DNA of 64,000 nt from Chryseobacterium rhizoplanae. Lineage in GTDB: Bacteria > Bacteroidota > Bacteroidia > Flavobacteriales > Weeksellaceae. The position numbers were made by a program, and so were the translations under genes. How positions within the stretch are numbered: the stretch's first letter is position 1; the number at the start of each line of letters is the position of its first letter. The notes below the pieces were generated by a model. It did not search any database. It was not told the origin of the DNA and was given only the letters and a program-made list of their open reading frames with translations. The DNA lies in assembly GCF_900182655.1 (NCBI RefSeq), contig NZ_FXTC01000006.1, positions 1 through 64,000 on the forward strand, in the 5' to 3' direction. Positions 43,648-52,469 of this stretch are shown piece by piece.

Positions 43648-45438
43648 TTATTTTACCAAAAACTGCATCGTAGTCTGATCAAGTTTCAAAATATAAATTC
43701 CCTGACCAAGATTTCTGGTTTTAATAGAATTTCCATCTCTGAAAGGCTGATCAATCGTCTGAAGAACTTTCCCCTGAAGATTATAAATTTCAGCTTTTTT
43801 TACTTTCTGAAGATCTCCTTTTACAAAAATCTCCTGGTTAGTAATTGGGTTAGGTGAAATTTTAAAATTCTTTGCTGAAGTTTCCAAAGCTGTAGTTTGT
43901 GCCATTCTTGCAGATGTTCCCGGATAGCATGTCCATGCAAGATCATCAATAGCAACTCTGTTACTTGATGAAGTATTAATCAGGCTTACCACTACATTTC
44001 CGGAAATATTGATATTATTGATGGTTGTAGTTGCAGATGAAGTACTATAAGGTATAGTTCCTACGGTTGTTCCGTTTACTTTTACATCAAAAGTACTATT
44101 TGTTCCTGAGAATTTAAGCTGCGTAGTTACCGTTAAAGAACCAATGCCGTTTGCTGAGGTGCCGGAAGTTAAAGACCCGTTTCTTACTGTAATCGCTTTA
44201 TTGTTAATAGTCTGATCAGTTCTTGCATCCGTTGCTGTCCATGAGATTCCTCCGTTGCTCCATGTTTTGGTTGAATAAGTAGAACTGGCTGCAGGAATGG
44301 TTTCAAAATTTTCATTGGCACAATTAGTCGCTGGAGTAGTACCTCCTGAATTGGTAGTACCGGAAACCGTTGAACTGTTTGATGACGAATTTCCTGCCGC
44401 ATCCTTCGCTACAACATAGAAGCTATACGTAGTAGAAGGAGTAAGTCCTGAAATAGTCGTTGAAGTTGAACTTACCGTAGTAGCCAGATTTCCGTCGATG
44501 TAAACATTGTAAGCTGTTACTCCTACATTATCCGTAGAAGCATTCCATGCAAGAGAAATACTGCTGGAAGTTTTTCCCGAAACAGTAAGCCCTGTTGCTG
44601 CGGTTGGAGCCTGAGTATCGCCTGAAGGCTGTTGAGAACCCCAGATAAGATTTACATAATTCGGGTTGTCAATAAATGGATTTCTGTTTCCTTGGAAAGT
44701 ATGAGATGCATTATTTCTTTTGATCTCAGCTTGAGAAACCGGATCCTGATTATGCCATGCCAGAAGAACATTCAGTTCCCATGTCTGCAATCCCGGGAAG
44801 GTAGAGCTTCCTAACATATTTCCTGATGAAAAAGTAGAAAGTTTACTCTGGTAACGGGTTACAAAATAGAAAATCATACGCGCCACATCTCCTTTAAACT
44901 CATCAATCGGCTCGAAAACTATCCCGGAATATCCTGAAGAAACTGAGGTGCCAAGCTTTGACCCATTCTGTGAAGTAAATGAAGCACTTCCTACCTTTCC
45001 GAAAGGATAATTACTTCTCATTCCGTTTACTTTCCCATCCGTAGCTCTGATAAAATGAATATCAGCAACCATAGGAGAGGCCTGATTGAAAAGACTCTGA
45101 GGAACAATGTGCTCTCTGTTGTAACAATTTCCTTCCGTAGAATACGTTCCACACTGGTTGGTTCCCGGAGTGTAATTATAAGGATCTGTACCTACAGGCT
45201 TTTCAGAATAGATATCAAGGATAGAACCGTCATTTTCATAATCCTTATCGATATCAGTGGTTTTGTAAGCAGTCCACAGCCCACTGTAACCTTTGTCCAC
45301 ATGTCCGTTGGTAATAATGCTGCTCAATTCCGTTTTCAGTGCTGCCCCACTCAGTCCGTTGGCAGAATTGTAGTATCCTGCAGGAGCCTGAGCGTGGGCA
45401 AGTCCCGCAAATACAGAAAATAAAATAACTTTTTTCAT
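43648..45438 (-). CDS. Secreted endonuclease I with FnIII and T9SS sorting domain
   Basis: A 596-residue exported protein: a signal peptide (LFSVFAGLAHAQ), an endonuclease I/NucM-type nuclease domain (about residues 20-270) with the beta-beta-alpha-metal motif NCYNREHIVPQSLFN and DIHFIRATDGKVNGMRSNYP, then a fibronectin type III domain (about 278-365, APTAATGLTVSGKTSSSISL), a carbohydrate-binding-like beta domain and a type A T9SS tail (about 525-596, ISPNPITNQEIFVKGD ... GQGIYILKLDQ). It degrades DNA outside the cell or on its surface, probably to gain phosphate and nucleosides or to handle biofilm DNA. It stands alone, with a bidirectional terminator behind it. Confidence 0.92.
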   Translation of the reverse strand: MKKVILFSVFAGLAHAQAPAGYYNSANGLSGAALKTELSSIITNGHVDKGYSGLWTAYKTTDIDKDYENDGSILDIYSEKPVGTDPYNYTPGTNQCGTYSTEGNCYNREHIVPQSLFNQASPMVADIHFIRATDGKVNGMRSNYPFGKVGSASFTSQNGSKLGTSVSSGYSGIVFEPIDEFKGDVARMIFYFVTRYQSKLSTFSSGNMLGSSTFPGLQTWELNVLLAWHNQDPVSQAEIKRNNASHTFQGNRNPFIDNPNYVNLIWGSQQPSGDTQAPTAATGLTVSGKTSSSISLAWNASTDNVGVTAYNVYIDGNLATTVSSTSTTISGLTPSTTYSFYVVAKDAAGNSSSNSSTVSGTTNSGGTTPATNCANENFETIPAASSTYSTKTWSNGGISWTATDARTDQTINNKAITVRNGSLTSGTSANGIGSLTVTTQLKFSGTNSTFDVKVNGTTVGTIPYSTSSATTTINNINISGNVVVSLINTSSSNRVAIDDLAWTCYPGTSARMAQTTALETSAKNFKISPNPITNQEIFVKGDLQKVKKAEIYNLQGKVLQTIDQPFRDGNSIKTRNLGQGIYILKLDQTTMQFLVK

Positions 45439-45547
45439 ATAATATTAAGTTTAAGCAAGAATAATACATTTTTGTGAATAAAAAATTAAGTAAGCGTTAA
45501 TTTTAAATGTATAGCATGTAAGAAGTTGTGAATGAATATGTTTGGGT

Positions 45548-45606
45548 TTCGTGATTCGTGATTCGTGATTCGGGTTCGGGTTTTGGAATTTCGGGATTTG
45601 TGTTAG
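45548..45606. repeat. TTCGTG/TTCGGG heptamer tract
   Basis: Three consecutive gATTCGT heptamers are followed by GATTCGGGTTCGGG and TTTCGGG variants. It stands in the 360-base gap before the endonuclease start, next to a GGGCTTTAGCCC element. Confidence 0.65.
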
Positions 45607-45614
45607 GTGTTTCT

Positions 45615-45684
45615 ATATTCAATAGGACCGGGCTTTAGCCCGGTCTAAAATAAAAAAGTTTCCATTGGCTTTAGCCAAAACTTA
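45615..45684. repeat. Half-unit of the GGGCTTTAGCCC palindromic family
   Basis: It has the order TATTCAATAGG, GACCGGGCTTTAGCCCGGTC (a 20-base perfect palindrome), an AT spacer and TTGGCTTTAGCCAAAACTTA. This equals one arm of the 216-bp elements beside the transposase at 17681. Confidence 0.8.
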
Positions 45685-45749
45685 AAGATCATATTTAAAT
45701 CATCTGTGCAAATATTTGTTATCTATGGAAAAACGGGATAATTACCCAT

Positions 45750-45778
45750 AAAAAAAGCCAGTACAAAAATACTGGCTT
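45750..45778 (-). terminator. Terminator of the DUF4136 gene
   Basis: On the minus strand AAGCCAGTA-TTTTTG-TACTGGCTT is followed by TTTTTTATGG, 21 bases past the stop. Confidence 0.8.
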
Positions 45779-45798
45779 ATATAATGGATGACTTAAAT

Positions 45799-46326
45799 TT
45801 ATTTTCTTTGTGGCGGATAATTTTTCATAATCTCAGCCATGATTTCAGGAATCTGCCTCTGTTTCGCTTTCGGAGAATCTACAGAAATTCCGCTTCCGAT
45901 ACCCTGCCAAACCAATTTGTTGGTTTTTGCATCAATAAGGTCTACAATCAGTGCGCCTTCATTATAATTTGAGGTCCACGTTCTGCTCATTCCAACACCC
46001 CATCCGAATGGTCCGCCCCATCCCCACATTCCGTAAGGGGAAGAAGAATTGATATCCGTAACCTTTTTATGGTTAGCTTTTACATTGATAATCAAATCTG
46101 GATTTTCTCCGGACTGAAGCCCTTTGCTCTGAAGCTGTCTCGACAGTTCATTCAGGACTCTGTCTTTATCAATATCATTCAGTTTTAGATCATCAATTCT
46201 TATTTTATACGTTTTAAAAGAATTGAAATTGGCGGTTTCAGCATAATCTGAACGTACCTGAAAAGGGCTACAGGAAGTTAATCCTAAAGTAGCAGATGCC
46301 AACAAAATAAAAATATATTTTTTCAT
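45799..46326 (-). CDS. DUF4136 lipoprotein
   Basis: The ATG at 46326 gives 175 residues with MKKYIFILLASATLGLTSC (lipobox cysteine 19); a longer frame begins at 46347 but adds charged residues before the signal. The DUF4136 pattern is visible: YAETANFNSFKTYKI at the start, LNELSRQLQSKGLQSGENPD LIINVKANHKK, and near the C-terminus EGALIVDLIDAKTNKLVWQG. Many Bacteroidota carry several such outer-membrane lipoproteins with unknown role. It is followed by a terminator and preceded by a DUF5522 gene on the same strand that ends two bases before this start. Confidence 0.85.
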   Translation of the reverse strand: MKKYIFILLASATLGLTSCSPFQVRSDYAETANFNSFKTYKIRIDDLKLNDIDKDRVLNELSRQLQSKGLQSGENPDLIINVKANHKKVTDINSSSPYGMWGWGGPFGWGVGMSRTWTSNYNEGALIVDLIDAKTNKLVWQGIGSGISVDSPKAKQRQIPEIMAEIMKNYPPQRK

Positions 46327-46327
46327 T

Positions 46328-46513
<186 letters not shown>

Positions 46514-46517
46514 TTAA

Positions 46518-46877
46518 ATGCTAGTCAAAAAACTTTTTATATTTGTTACTATGATAATTGTATGCCAAAAGCCTTTAAAAAAATTAAAAATTAATGGCAT
46601 TGCTCTCTTTCCCTTTATCTTCATTAGGAAACCCGAAGATAAGGAAAATAATGTATTGATCAATCACGAAAAAATCCATTTATGCCAACAGCTGGAAATG
46701 CTTATCATTTTCTTCTACATTTTCTATGTTATTGAATACTATTACTGGTTTTTCAAGCTGAAAGACGGCTATCTGGCCTACAGAAGAATCTCTTTTGAAA
46801 GAGAAGCATACACGAATGAAAATAACCTGAATTATCTCAAAAAAAGAAAATTCTGGAACTTCAGGAAATACCTTTAG
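46518..46877 (+). CDS. Small HEXXH membrane protein of unknown function
   Basis: A 119-residue protein with start codon at 46518 (an internal ATG at 46551 is also possible). It contains HEKIH at residues 50-54 followed by LCQQLE, a HEXXH-type zinc-binding motif, then a long hydrophobic helix (about 62-80, MLIIFFYIFYVIEYYYWFF) and FEREAYTNE, which could give a third ligand. The pattern NHEKIHLxQQxE is shared by small conserved flavobacterial proteins as I recall them. Activity as a protease is not shown; the protein is very small for one. It is divergent from DUF5522. Confidence 0.65.
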   Translation: MLVKKLFIFVTMIIVCQKPLKKLKINGIALFPFIFIRKPEDKENNVLINHEKIHLCQQLEMLIIFFYIFYVIEYYYWFFKLKDGYLAYRRISFEREAYTNENNLNYLKKRKFWNFRKYL

Positions 46878-46880
46878 GAT

Positions 46881-46913
46881 GATGAGTTCCGGGATTCGTG
46901 TTTCGAGGTTGGA
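46881..46913. repeat. Short TTCGTG/TTCGGG-type tract
   Basis: gatgagttccgggattcgtg and ttcgaggttgg are degenerate heptamers directly after the HEXXH gene, next to another GGGCTTTAGCCC element, as at 45548. Confidence 0.45.
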
Positions 46914-46956
46914 ATGTTTGATTTTGGGATTTCATATTTTAAACTGTGCTTTTCAA

Positions 46957-47026
46957 TATTCAATAGGAGTGGGCTTTAGCCCACTTATCAAATAAATCAA
47001 CAATTCATCCGGCTTTAGCCAAAACT
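46957..47026. repeat. Half-unit of the GGGCTTTAGCCC palindromic family
   Basis: It runs TATTCAATAGG, AGTGGGCTTTAGCCCACT (a perfect palindrome), a spacer of about 25 bases, then CCGGCTTTAGCCAAAACT. Same layout as 45615-45684, in the gap before the ACC-deaminase-like gene. Confidence 0.78.
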
Positions 47027-47141
47027 AAAAAAAAGATATTATCACTACAATCATCTGTAACAATCTGCATAATCTGTTGTGAAAAATAAGTAAACAGTAC
47101 TTTATACAAAGAGAAAATCTCCACAACACTAAATCTTTTCC

Positions 47142-47149
47142 TACTTTTG
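47142..47149 (+). promoter_or_regulatory. Probable -7 element of the ACC deaminase/desulfhydrase gene
   Basis: TACTTTTG fits TAnnTTTG and lies 31 bases before the chosen ATG at 47181; no clear -33 partner. Confidence 0.4.
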
Positions 47150-47180
47150 CAAACAGTAAACCTTGAGTAGTAAAACTGAA

Positions 47181-48089
47181 ATGCTATTACAACTTCCCAC
47201 AGAACCTGTTTCCATTCAGGAAATTCCCATTCATAAAAATGTAAAACTTTTCATTAAAAGGGAAGACCAGATTCATCCGCTGATTTCAGGCAATAAATAC
47301 TGGAAATTGTTTTACAACGTGAACCATTATCTGGAAAAAAATCCGGATAAACCTTATATTATTACTTTTGGGGGAGCTTTTTCCAATCATATCGCTGCGG
47401 TTTCTGCAGTCGGAAATTTAGCGGGTATTCCAACATTGGGAATGATAAGAGGGGAAGAACTGCAGCATAAATGGAGGGATAATCCTACTTTACTTTTTGC
47501 GAAAAGAAATGGCATGAACCTGAAATTTGTCACCCGTGAAGAATACCGTCATAAAGAAAAACTGACAGAATTCCTTCATCAGGAGTTTCCCGAGGCGTTG
47601 ATAGTACCTGAAGGAGGTACCAATGAAGAGGCTGTGGAAGGGGTGAAAATGATGCTCAATGAACAAACAAAAGATTTTGACTATCTTTGCACCGCAGTTG
47701 GAACCGGAGGAACCGTTGCAGGAATTTCAAAATTTAGTGAAGACAATCAGAAAGTTATAGGATTTAACGTAGTTAGTGATACTTCACTTGAAAATAAAAT
47801 TTTTGAATTAACTTTGAGACATAATTTTAATCTAATAGATTCATGTTTTGGAGGTTACGGTAAAATAAATGATGGAAACATCCGTTTTATCAATGATTTC
47901 AAAGAGAAATATGGTATTCCTTTAGAACCGATATATACAGGAAAAATGATGGAGAAAGTTTTTGAACTGATTGAAGATGATTATTTTCCTGAAAACAGCA
48001 GGATTTTATGCTTTCATACTGGTGGATTACAGGGAATTGAGGGCGCTAATCTGCTTTTAGAAAAACAGAATAGAAATTTAATTATATAA
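47181..48089 (+). CDS. ACC deaminase / D-cysteine desulfhydrase family PLP enzyme
   Basis: The ATG at 47181 gives 302 residues; a TTG at 47163 is open but not needed. It is a fold type II PLP enzyme with KREDQIHPLISGNKYWKL, where the lysine of SGNKYWKL binds PLP, then FGGAFSNHIAAVSAVGNLAG for phosphate binding of the PLP enzyme type (S/N), and LCTAVGTGGTVAGISKFSED. The family includes ACC deaminase and D-cysteine desulfhydrase; the substrate cannot be fixed from sequence. It lies upstream of the glucosaminidase gene on the same strand with 65 bases between. Confidence 0.87.
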   Translation: MLLQLPTEPVSIQEIPIHKNVKLFIKREDQIHPLISGNKYWKLFYNVNHYLEKNPDKPYIITFGGAFSNHIAAVSAVGNLAGIPTLGMIRGEELQHKWRDNPTLLFAKRNGMNLKFVTREEYRHKEKLTEFLHQEFPEALIVPEGGTNEEAVEGVKMMLNEQTKDFDYLCTAVGTGGTVAGISKFSEDNQKVIGFNVVSDTSLENKIFELTLRHNFNLIDSCFGGYGKINDGNIRFINDFKEKYGIPLEPIYTGKMMEKVFELIEDDYFPENSRILCFHTGGLQGIEGANLLLEKQNRNLII

Positions 48090-48154
48090 GTAAATTGAAA
48101 AACATGAAACACTTAGTGTTCCATCTTTCATTTCAAAACAATAAAAAATATAAG

Positions 48155-49213
48155 ATGAAAAGACTTTTCCTATCCATAAGCCTTTTAGTTTTATCAAAAT
48201 TTTCTGCCCAGACCTGGGCAACCGAAGATCAGTATATTCAGAAGTTTGCTAAATATGCCGTAGAAGAAATGGAAAAATATAAAATTCCTGCTTCTATTAC
48301 GCTTGCACAAGGGTTGCTAGAAACCGGAGGAGGGCAAAGCAGATTGGCACAGGAAGGTAAAAACCACTTCGGTATAAAATGTAAAGAAGACTGGACCGGT
48401 AGAACGATGAAACATACCGATGATGCACCTAACGAATGCTTCCGCGTGTATGACGATCCAAGACAGTCTTATGAAGATCATTCTATATTTTTATCCACAA
48501 GAAAATATTACGCAAACCTTTTCAAACTGGATATGAGGGATTACAGAGCATGGGCAACAGGTTTAAAAAAAGCAGGCTATGCCACCAATCCACGTTACGC
48601 CTCAATTCTTATCACCAAAATTGAAAAGTACAAGCTCTATGAATTCGACAATACCAGTTCTAATGAGGTATTGTATGCCGTACTTAAAATGTATCCGGAT
48701 CTGAAAGACGACAGAACTTTCATGGCACAGCTGGACCCTTCAAAAGCGGTTAAAAAAGCTAAAGACCCCGTTACCGTAGAAGTTCCTTACAAACAGACTT
48801 CTTACGCACAACAGCAAAAAAGAGTGGAAAGAATCAAAACGAAAGCTGAAATTCTTAATTCCATTCTTATCAAAAGCCACCCGAATGATGGCCTGAAATA
48901 TATCGTAATTCCTGAAGATACTGATGTGAAATTCATCGCCAATAAATTCAAAGTCAGCGAAGGCAGACTGATAAAGTGGAATGAACTGGAAGGTGAAACC
49001 TTAAAGAAAAATGATATTGTTTTCCTTGAATCAAAAAATTCTACTGGAAATACAGCTACTTATAAAGCCGAATCCGGAGAAGATATGCATGATATCGCTC
49101 AGAAATTCGGAATCAAATTAAATAAATTGTATGCCAAAAACAGAATGGATGAAGGACAACAGCCCTCTGCAGGACAGCTGATTTATTTAATAGACAAAAA
49201 ACCACGAAACTAA
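48155..49213 (+). CDS. Secreted LysM glucosaminidase (peptidoglycan hydrolase)
   Basis: The ATG at 48155 gives 352 residues with signal peptide MKRLFLSISLLVLSKFSAQ; the frame is open to 48095 but the extra part precedes the signal. The catalytic domain (about 25-180) has the glucosaminidase pattern: KYKIPASITLAQGLLETGGG with the acid E in ETGGG, GKNHFGIKCKE, FRVYDDPRQSYEDHSIFLST, and YRAWATGLKKAGYATNPRYA. The C-terminal part holds two LysM-like repeats (about 250-300 and 305-350). It cleaves the glycan chains of peptidoglycan in the periplasm for growth or remodelling. Confidence 0.9.
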   Translation: MKRLFLSISLLVLSKFSAQTWATEDQYIQKFAKYAVEEMEKYKIPASITLAQGLLETGGGQSRLAQEGKNHFGIKCKEDWTGRTMKHTDDAPNECFRVYDDPRQSYEDHSIFLSTRKYYANLFKLDMRDYRAWATGLKKAGYATNPRYASILITKIEKYKLYEFDNTSSNEVLYAVLKMYPDLKDDRTFMAQLDPSKAVKKAKDPVTVEVPYKQTSYAQQQKRVERIKTKAEILNSILIKSHPNDGLKYIVIPEDTDVKFIANKFKVSEGRLIKWNELEGETLKKNDIVFLESKNSTGNTATYKAESGEDMHDIAQKFGIKLNKLYAKNRMDEGQQPSAGQLIYLIDKKPRN

Positions 49214-49287
49214 TTTAATTTTTTGTTGAGAGTTTACCGTTGACAGTTACATGCCAACCAGCAACTGCCAGCAACAACTAAGTATAT

Positions 49288-50577
49288 ATGAAGTATCAGA
49301 GAAGTTCGGCTTTGTTTGATGAAGCCTACAAATACATTCCGGGAGGAGTAAACTCTCCGGTAAGAGCATTCAAATCTGTAGGAGGCGTTCCTGTTTTTAT
49401 GAAATCGGCAAAAGGTGCTTACCTTACCGATGCAGATGACAATACTTACATCGATTATATCAACTCATGGGGCCCGGCCATTTTAGGACATACACATCCT
49501 GAAGTACTGGAAGAACTGAAGATCCAGGCAGAGAAAGGGTTCTCTTTCGGAGCGCCTACAGAACTGGAAACAGAAATCGCAAAATTCATTATTGATAACG
49601 TCCCGAATATTGACCAGATCAGAATGGTTTCTTCAGGAACAGAAGCATGTATGAGTGCCGTAAGACTGGCAAGAGGATATACAGGAAGAGATAAGATCGT
49701 AAAATTTGAAGGCTGCTATCACGGGCACTCAGATTCATTCCTGATCAAAGCTGGAAGCGGTGCTGCTACCTTTGGAAATCCAAATTCTCCGGGAGTAACA
49801 GCTGGTACTGCGAAAGATACATTATTAGCACGTTATAATGATTTTGAACAGGTAGAAGATCTTTTCCGTCACAATCAGGGAGAAATTGCAGCGGTAATTA
49901 TAGAGCCGGTTGCAGGAAATATGGGTTGTGTACTGCCGGAAAATAATTTCTTGCAAAACCTGAGAAAGATCTGTGATGAAAACGGAGCTTTATTAATTTT
50001 TGATGAGGTAATGACCGGTTTCAGACTGGCTTTTGGAGGTGCCCAGGAGCTTTTCAACGTAAAGGCAGACTTAGTAACTTACGGAAAAGTAATTGGTGGA
50101 GGACTTCCGGTAGGAGCTTTCGCAGGAAGAAACGAAATTATGGATCACCTGGCACCAAAAGGCGGTGTTTACCAGGCAGGAACATTAAGTGGAAATCCTT
50201 TAGCGATGAGAGCGGGATTAAAAACACTTCAGCTTATTAAAAATGACCCTGAATTTTTCAACAGATTACACAAGACAACAGAAACATTAGATTTTGAAAT
50301 CGGAAAAATTTTAAACGAAAAAGGAATTGCTCATAAAATCAATAGAAAAGGTTCTATGATGTCTGTTTTCTTCCATATCAACAGAGTTTCCAATTTTGAT
50401 GAAGCGCAGGAAGCTAATCATTCATTGTTTAATAATTTCTTCCATCAGATGCTGCAGAATGGAGTGTATTTACCACCAAGTGGTTATGAAACATACTTCA
50501 TCAGTGATGCCATCAAGGATAAAGAAATTGATATGACACTGGAAGCTGTAAGAAAATTTGAATATTCAAATAAATAA
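49288..50577 (+). CDS. hemL: Glutamate-1-semialdehyde 2,1-aminomutase
   Basis: A 429-residue class III aminotransferase-like enzyme converting glutamate-1-semialdehyde to 5-aminolevulinate for heme and corrin synthesis. The PLP lysine is K267 in [19 protein letters not shown]. Other blocks are [18 protein letters not shown] at the start, [40 protein letters not shown], and [19 protein letters not shown] with the aspartate contacting PLP. Length and the VNSPVRAF start are typical of HemL. It is a single gene with a terminator just behind the stop. Confidence 0.96.
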   Translation: MKYQRSSALFDEAYKYIPGGVNSPVRAFKSVGGVPVFMKSAKGAYLTDADDNTYIDYINSWGPAILGHTHPEVLEELKIQAEKGFSFGAPTELETEIAKFIIDNVPNIDQIRMVSSGTEACMSAVRLARGYTGRDKIVKFEGCYHGHSDSFLIKAGSGAATFGNPNSPGVTAGTAKDTLLARYNDFEQVEDLFRHNQGEIAAVIIEPVAGNMGCVLPENNFLQNLRKICDENGALLIFDEVMTGFRLAFGGAQELFNVKADLVTYGKVIGGGLPVGAFAGRNEIMDHLAPKGGVYQAGTLSGNPLAMRAGLKTLQLIKNDPEFFNRLHKTTETLDFEIGKILNEKGIAHKINRKGSMMSVFFHINRVSNFDEAQEANHSLFNNFFHQMLQNGVYLPPSGYETYFISDAIKDKEIDMTLEAVRKFEYSNK

Positions 50578-50584
50578 TAATAAG

Positions 50585-50611
50585 ACCGGATTTTTAGATC
50601 CGGTTTTTTTA
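50585..50611 (+). terminator. Terminator of hemL
   Basis: ACCGGAT-TTTTAG-ATCCGGT and seven T residues, eight bases past the hemL stop. Confidence 0.85.
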
Positions 50612-50673
50612 TGCAGAATAATTTGAATTGAAAGTCTGCAGATCAATAAAAACTCTACGCAATCAAATTTATC

Positions 50674-50748
50674 CACAATCCTTGCCACTCCGTAGGAGTC
50701 TCAACAGAATAAGCAGCATCATTAGATTCCTACGGAAAGAGAATTGTG
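50674..50748. repeat. Palindromic intergenic element (TCCGTAGGAGTCT arms)
   Basis: TCCGTAGGAGTCT (50689-50701) is inverted at 50724-50736 (AGATTCCTACGGA, one mismatch), with outer arms CACAATC and GAATTGTG. It stands between hemL and the first amidohydrolase and looks like a dispersed repeat; only one copy is in the window. Confidence 0.6.
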
Positions 50749-50843
50749 ATGGATATATTCCTTATTTGTAGTATGAAAAGATAATCGGGATTTTAGCACG
50801 TAATCAACACAAAGTATAAATCATACAGATTTTGTAATAAACC

Positions 50844-50878
50844 ATACACCTCGTTCAGAGTACTTCTTTTTAATTTTG
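50844..50878 (+). promoter_or_regulatory. Probable promoter of amidohydrolase 1, with ATACACC motif
   Basis: TAATTTTG (50871-50878) is a -7 element 17 bases before the ATG. At the -33 place stands ATACACC (50844-50850), the same heptamer and spacing as before the second amidohydrolase (53340-53346). It may be the site of the AraC-type regulator encoded between the two. Confidence 0.45.
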
Positions 50879-50895
50879 TATTAAATAGATTGGAA

Positions 50896-52230
50896 ATGAA
50901 GACCTCAGGCAATGACATCTCCCGCAAAGAATTTATCCGGAATTCAGCATTGGCTGTAGCGGGATTAACTTTTATACCTAATATCATGACTGCATCACCT
51001 TTTATGGATGAAAATAATAGCTTGACAAAAGGAAAAATGAGCCTTAAAAATGTTCGTCTGGAAACAGGTTTTGAATACCAGGATGGAGAAGTGGCTTCTA
51101 CCAAAACAGAGCTGTTTTATGTGGAAGTTGAAAACGGAAAAATTACAAAAATCACTCCGAATCAGCCTAATGCTAAAGCGGTAGATGCAAAAGGACTATT
51201 GATGCTTCCTGCATTCAAGGATATGCATATTCACCTTGATAAAACTTTTTATGGAGATCAATGGCAAGCCGTTAGAAAAAGAACCGGAGGGATCAAAGGA
51301 ATGATTGAGCTGGAGCAGAAAATGCTTCCTGAAATGCTGAAGAATTCAACTTTTAAGGCAGAGAAACTGATCGAACTGTTACAGTCAAAAGGAACTTCCT
51401 ATGCAAGAAGCCATGTGAATATTGAACCCACTTCAAAACTTCAGTCATTAAAAAATCTGCAGAAAGCTTTAGAAAATAAAAAGAAAGGTTTTGGAGCTGA
51501 GTTGGTAGCATTTCCGCAACATGGAGTTTTCTATACAGATTCCGTACCTTATCTGAAAGAAGCGGCGAAGATGGATATTGATTTCATTGGAGGAGTAGAT
51601 CCGTTCAATATAGATGGGGATATTGAAAAAGTGGTAGATTTCACTGTTCAGCTCGCCTTGGATAATAAAAAAGGAATCGATATTCATCTGCATGAAACCG
51701 GAGATTCCGGATTAAAAACCGTTGAATATCTTATTAAAAAAGTAAATGAAAATCCTTCTCTGAAAGGAAAAACATACTTAAGCCACTGCTTTATTCTGGC
51801 TAAATTAGAAGCTGCAAAACAGGAAGAAATCGCCGAAAAATTAGCAGAAGCCCAAATCGGAATTGTCTCTACAATCCCTTTCGGAAGGCTGATCATGCCA
51901 ATACCAACGCTGTACAAACATAATGTAACTGTTCTGACAGGAAATGACAGTATTGTAGATCACTGGAATACTTTTGGGACAGGAAGCGTACTTCAGAAAG
52001 CCAATTTAATGGCACAATTGTACGGATATTCAACAGAATTTTTATTGTCAAGAAGCTTAAAACTGGCCACAGGAAATATTCTTCCGTTAGATGACAAAGG
52101 TACTCAGCAATGGCCGAAATCCGGAGATAAGGCAGACTTTGTACTCATCAATGCAAGCTGTTCAGCAGAAGCCGTATCAAGAATTTCAGAAGTGGAATCA
52201 TTGGTGCATGATGGAAATGTTGTCTTTTAG
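50896..52230 (+). CDS. Amidohydrolase (cytosine-deaminase-like), exported form
   Basis: The ATG at 50896 gives 444 residues. The N-terminus SRKEFIRNSALAVAGLTFIP looks like a Tat-type or related export signal with S-R-K-x-F. The metal-dependent amidohydrolase core has MLPAFKDMHIHLDKTFYGDQ with H111 and H113, ARSHVNIEPTS, GIDIHLHETGDSG, LSHCF and VTVLTGNDSIVDHWNTFGTG. This set (H-x-H, second H, H-E, D) is that of the cytosine deaminase/CodA-like group. Substrate unknown. Its paralogue at 53395 lacks the export signal. An AraC-type regulator lies between them. Confidence 0.85.
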   Translation: MKTSGNDISRKEFIRNSALAVAGLTFIPNIMTASPFMDENNSLTKGKMSLKNVRLETGFEYQDGEVASTKTELFYVEVENGKITKITPNQPNAKAVDAKGLLMLPAFKDMHIHLDKTFYGDQWQAVRKRTGGIKGMIELEQKMLPEMLKNSTFKAEKLIELLQSKGTSYARSHVNIEPTSKLQSLKNLQKALENKKKGFGAELVAFPQHGVFYTDSVPYLKEAAKMDIDFIGGVDPFNIDGDIEKVVDFTVQLALDNKKGIDIHLHETGDSGLKTVEYLIKKVNENPSLKGKTYLSHCFILAKLEAAKQEEIAEKLAEAQIGIVSTIPFGRLIMPIPTLYKHNVTVLTGNDSIVDHWNTFGTGSVLQKANLMAQLYGYSTEFLLSRSLKLATGNILPLDDKGTQQWPKSGDKADFVLINASCSAEAVSRISEVESLVHDGNVVF

Positions 52231-52286
52231 ACCCAGCGATATAGTTGTTTACAAATTTATATATATAATTTAGTTGTGTTTTTTTT

Positions 52287-52417
52287 AAACCACAAAGGGT
52301 ATAAACGTTTTACAGGAAAGTCTGAAAATTTATTGAAATTTTCAGAAACAGCCACCGAATGCAAGGAGAAACTGAAGTAGAAGTGGTGTAGGTAAAGCTT
52401 TTGTCCCTTTTGTGGTT
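52287..52417. repeat. Inverted-repeat element with nested hairpin between amidohydrolase 1 and the AraC gene
   Basis: AACCACAAAGGG (52289-52300) is inverted as CCCTTTTGTGGTT (52405-52417). Inside lies a perfect 11-base-pair hairpin, TCTGAAAATTT-ATTG-AAATTTTCAGA (52321-52346), without T run. It accounts for most of the 239-base gap. It may be a small dispersed repeat or leader structure; only one copy is in the window. Confidence 0.5.
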
Positions 52418-52469
52418 ATTTTAGTTTTTTCTCACAAATTTTAGTAATTTTAGGAGAAAATCGGGCAGA

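Noticed and set aside
45548-45606. CRISPR-like or tandem array
   Set aside because: The heptamers are contiguous and degenerate without spacers, and no cas gene is near.
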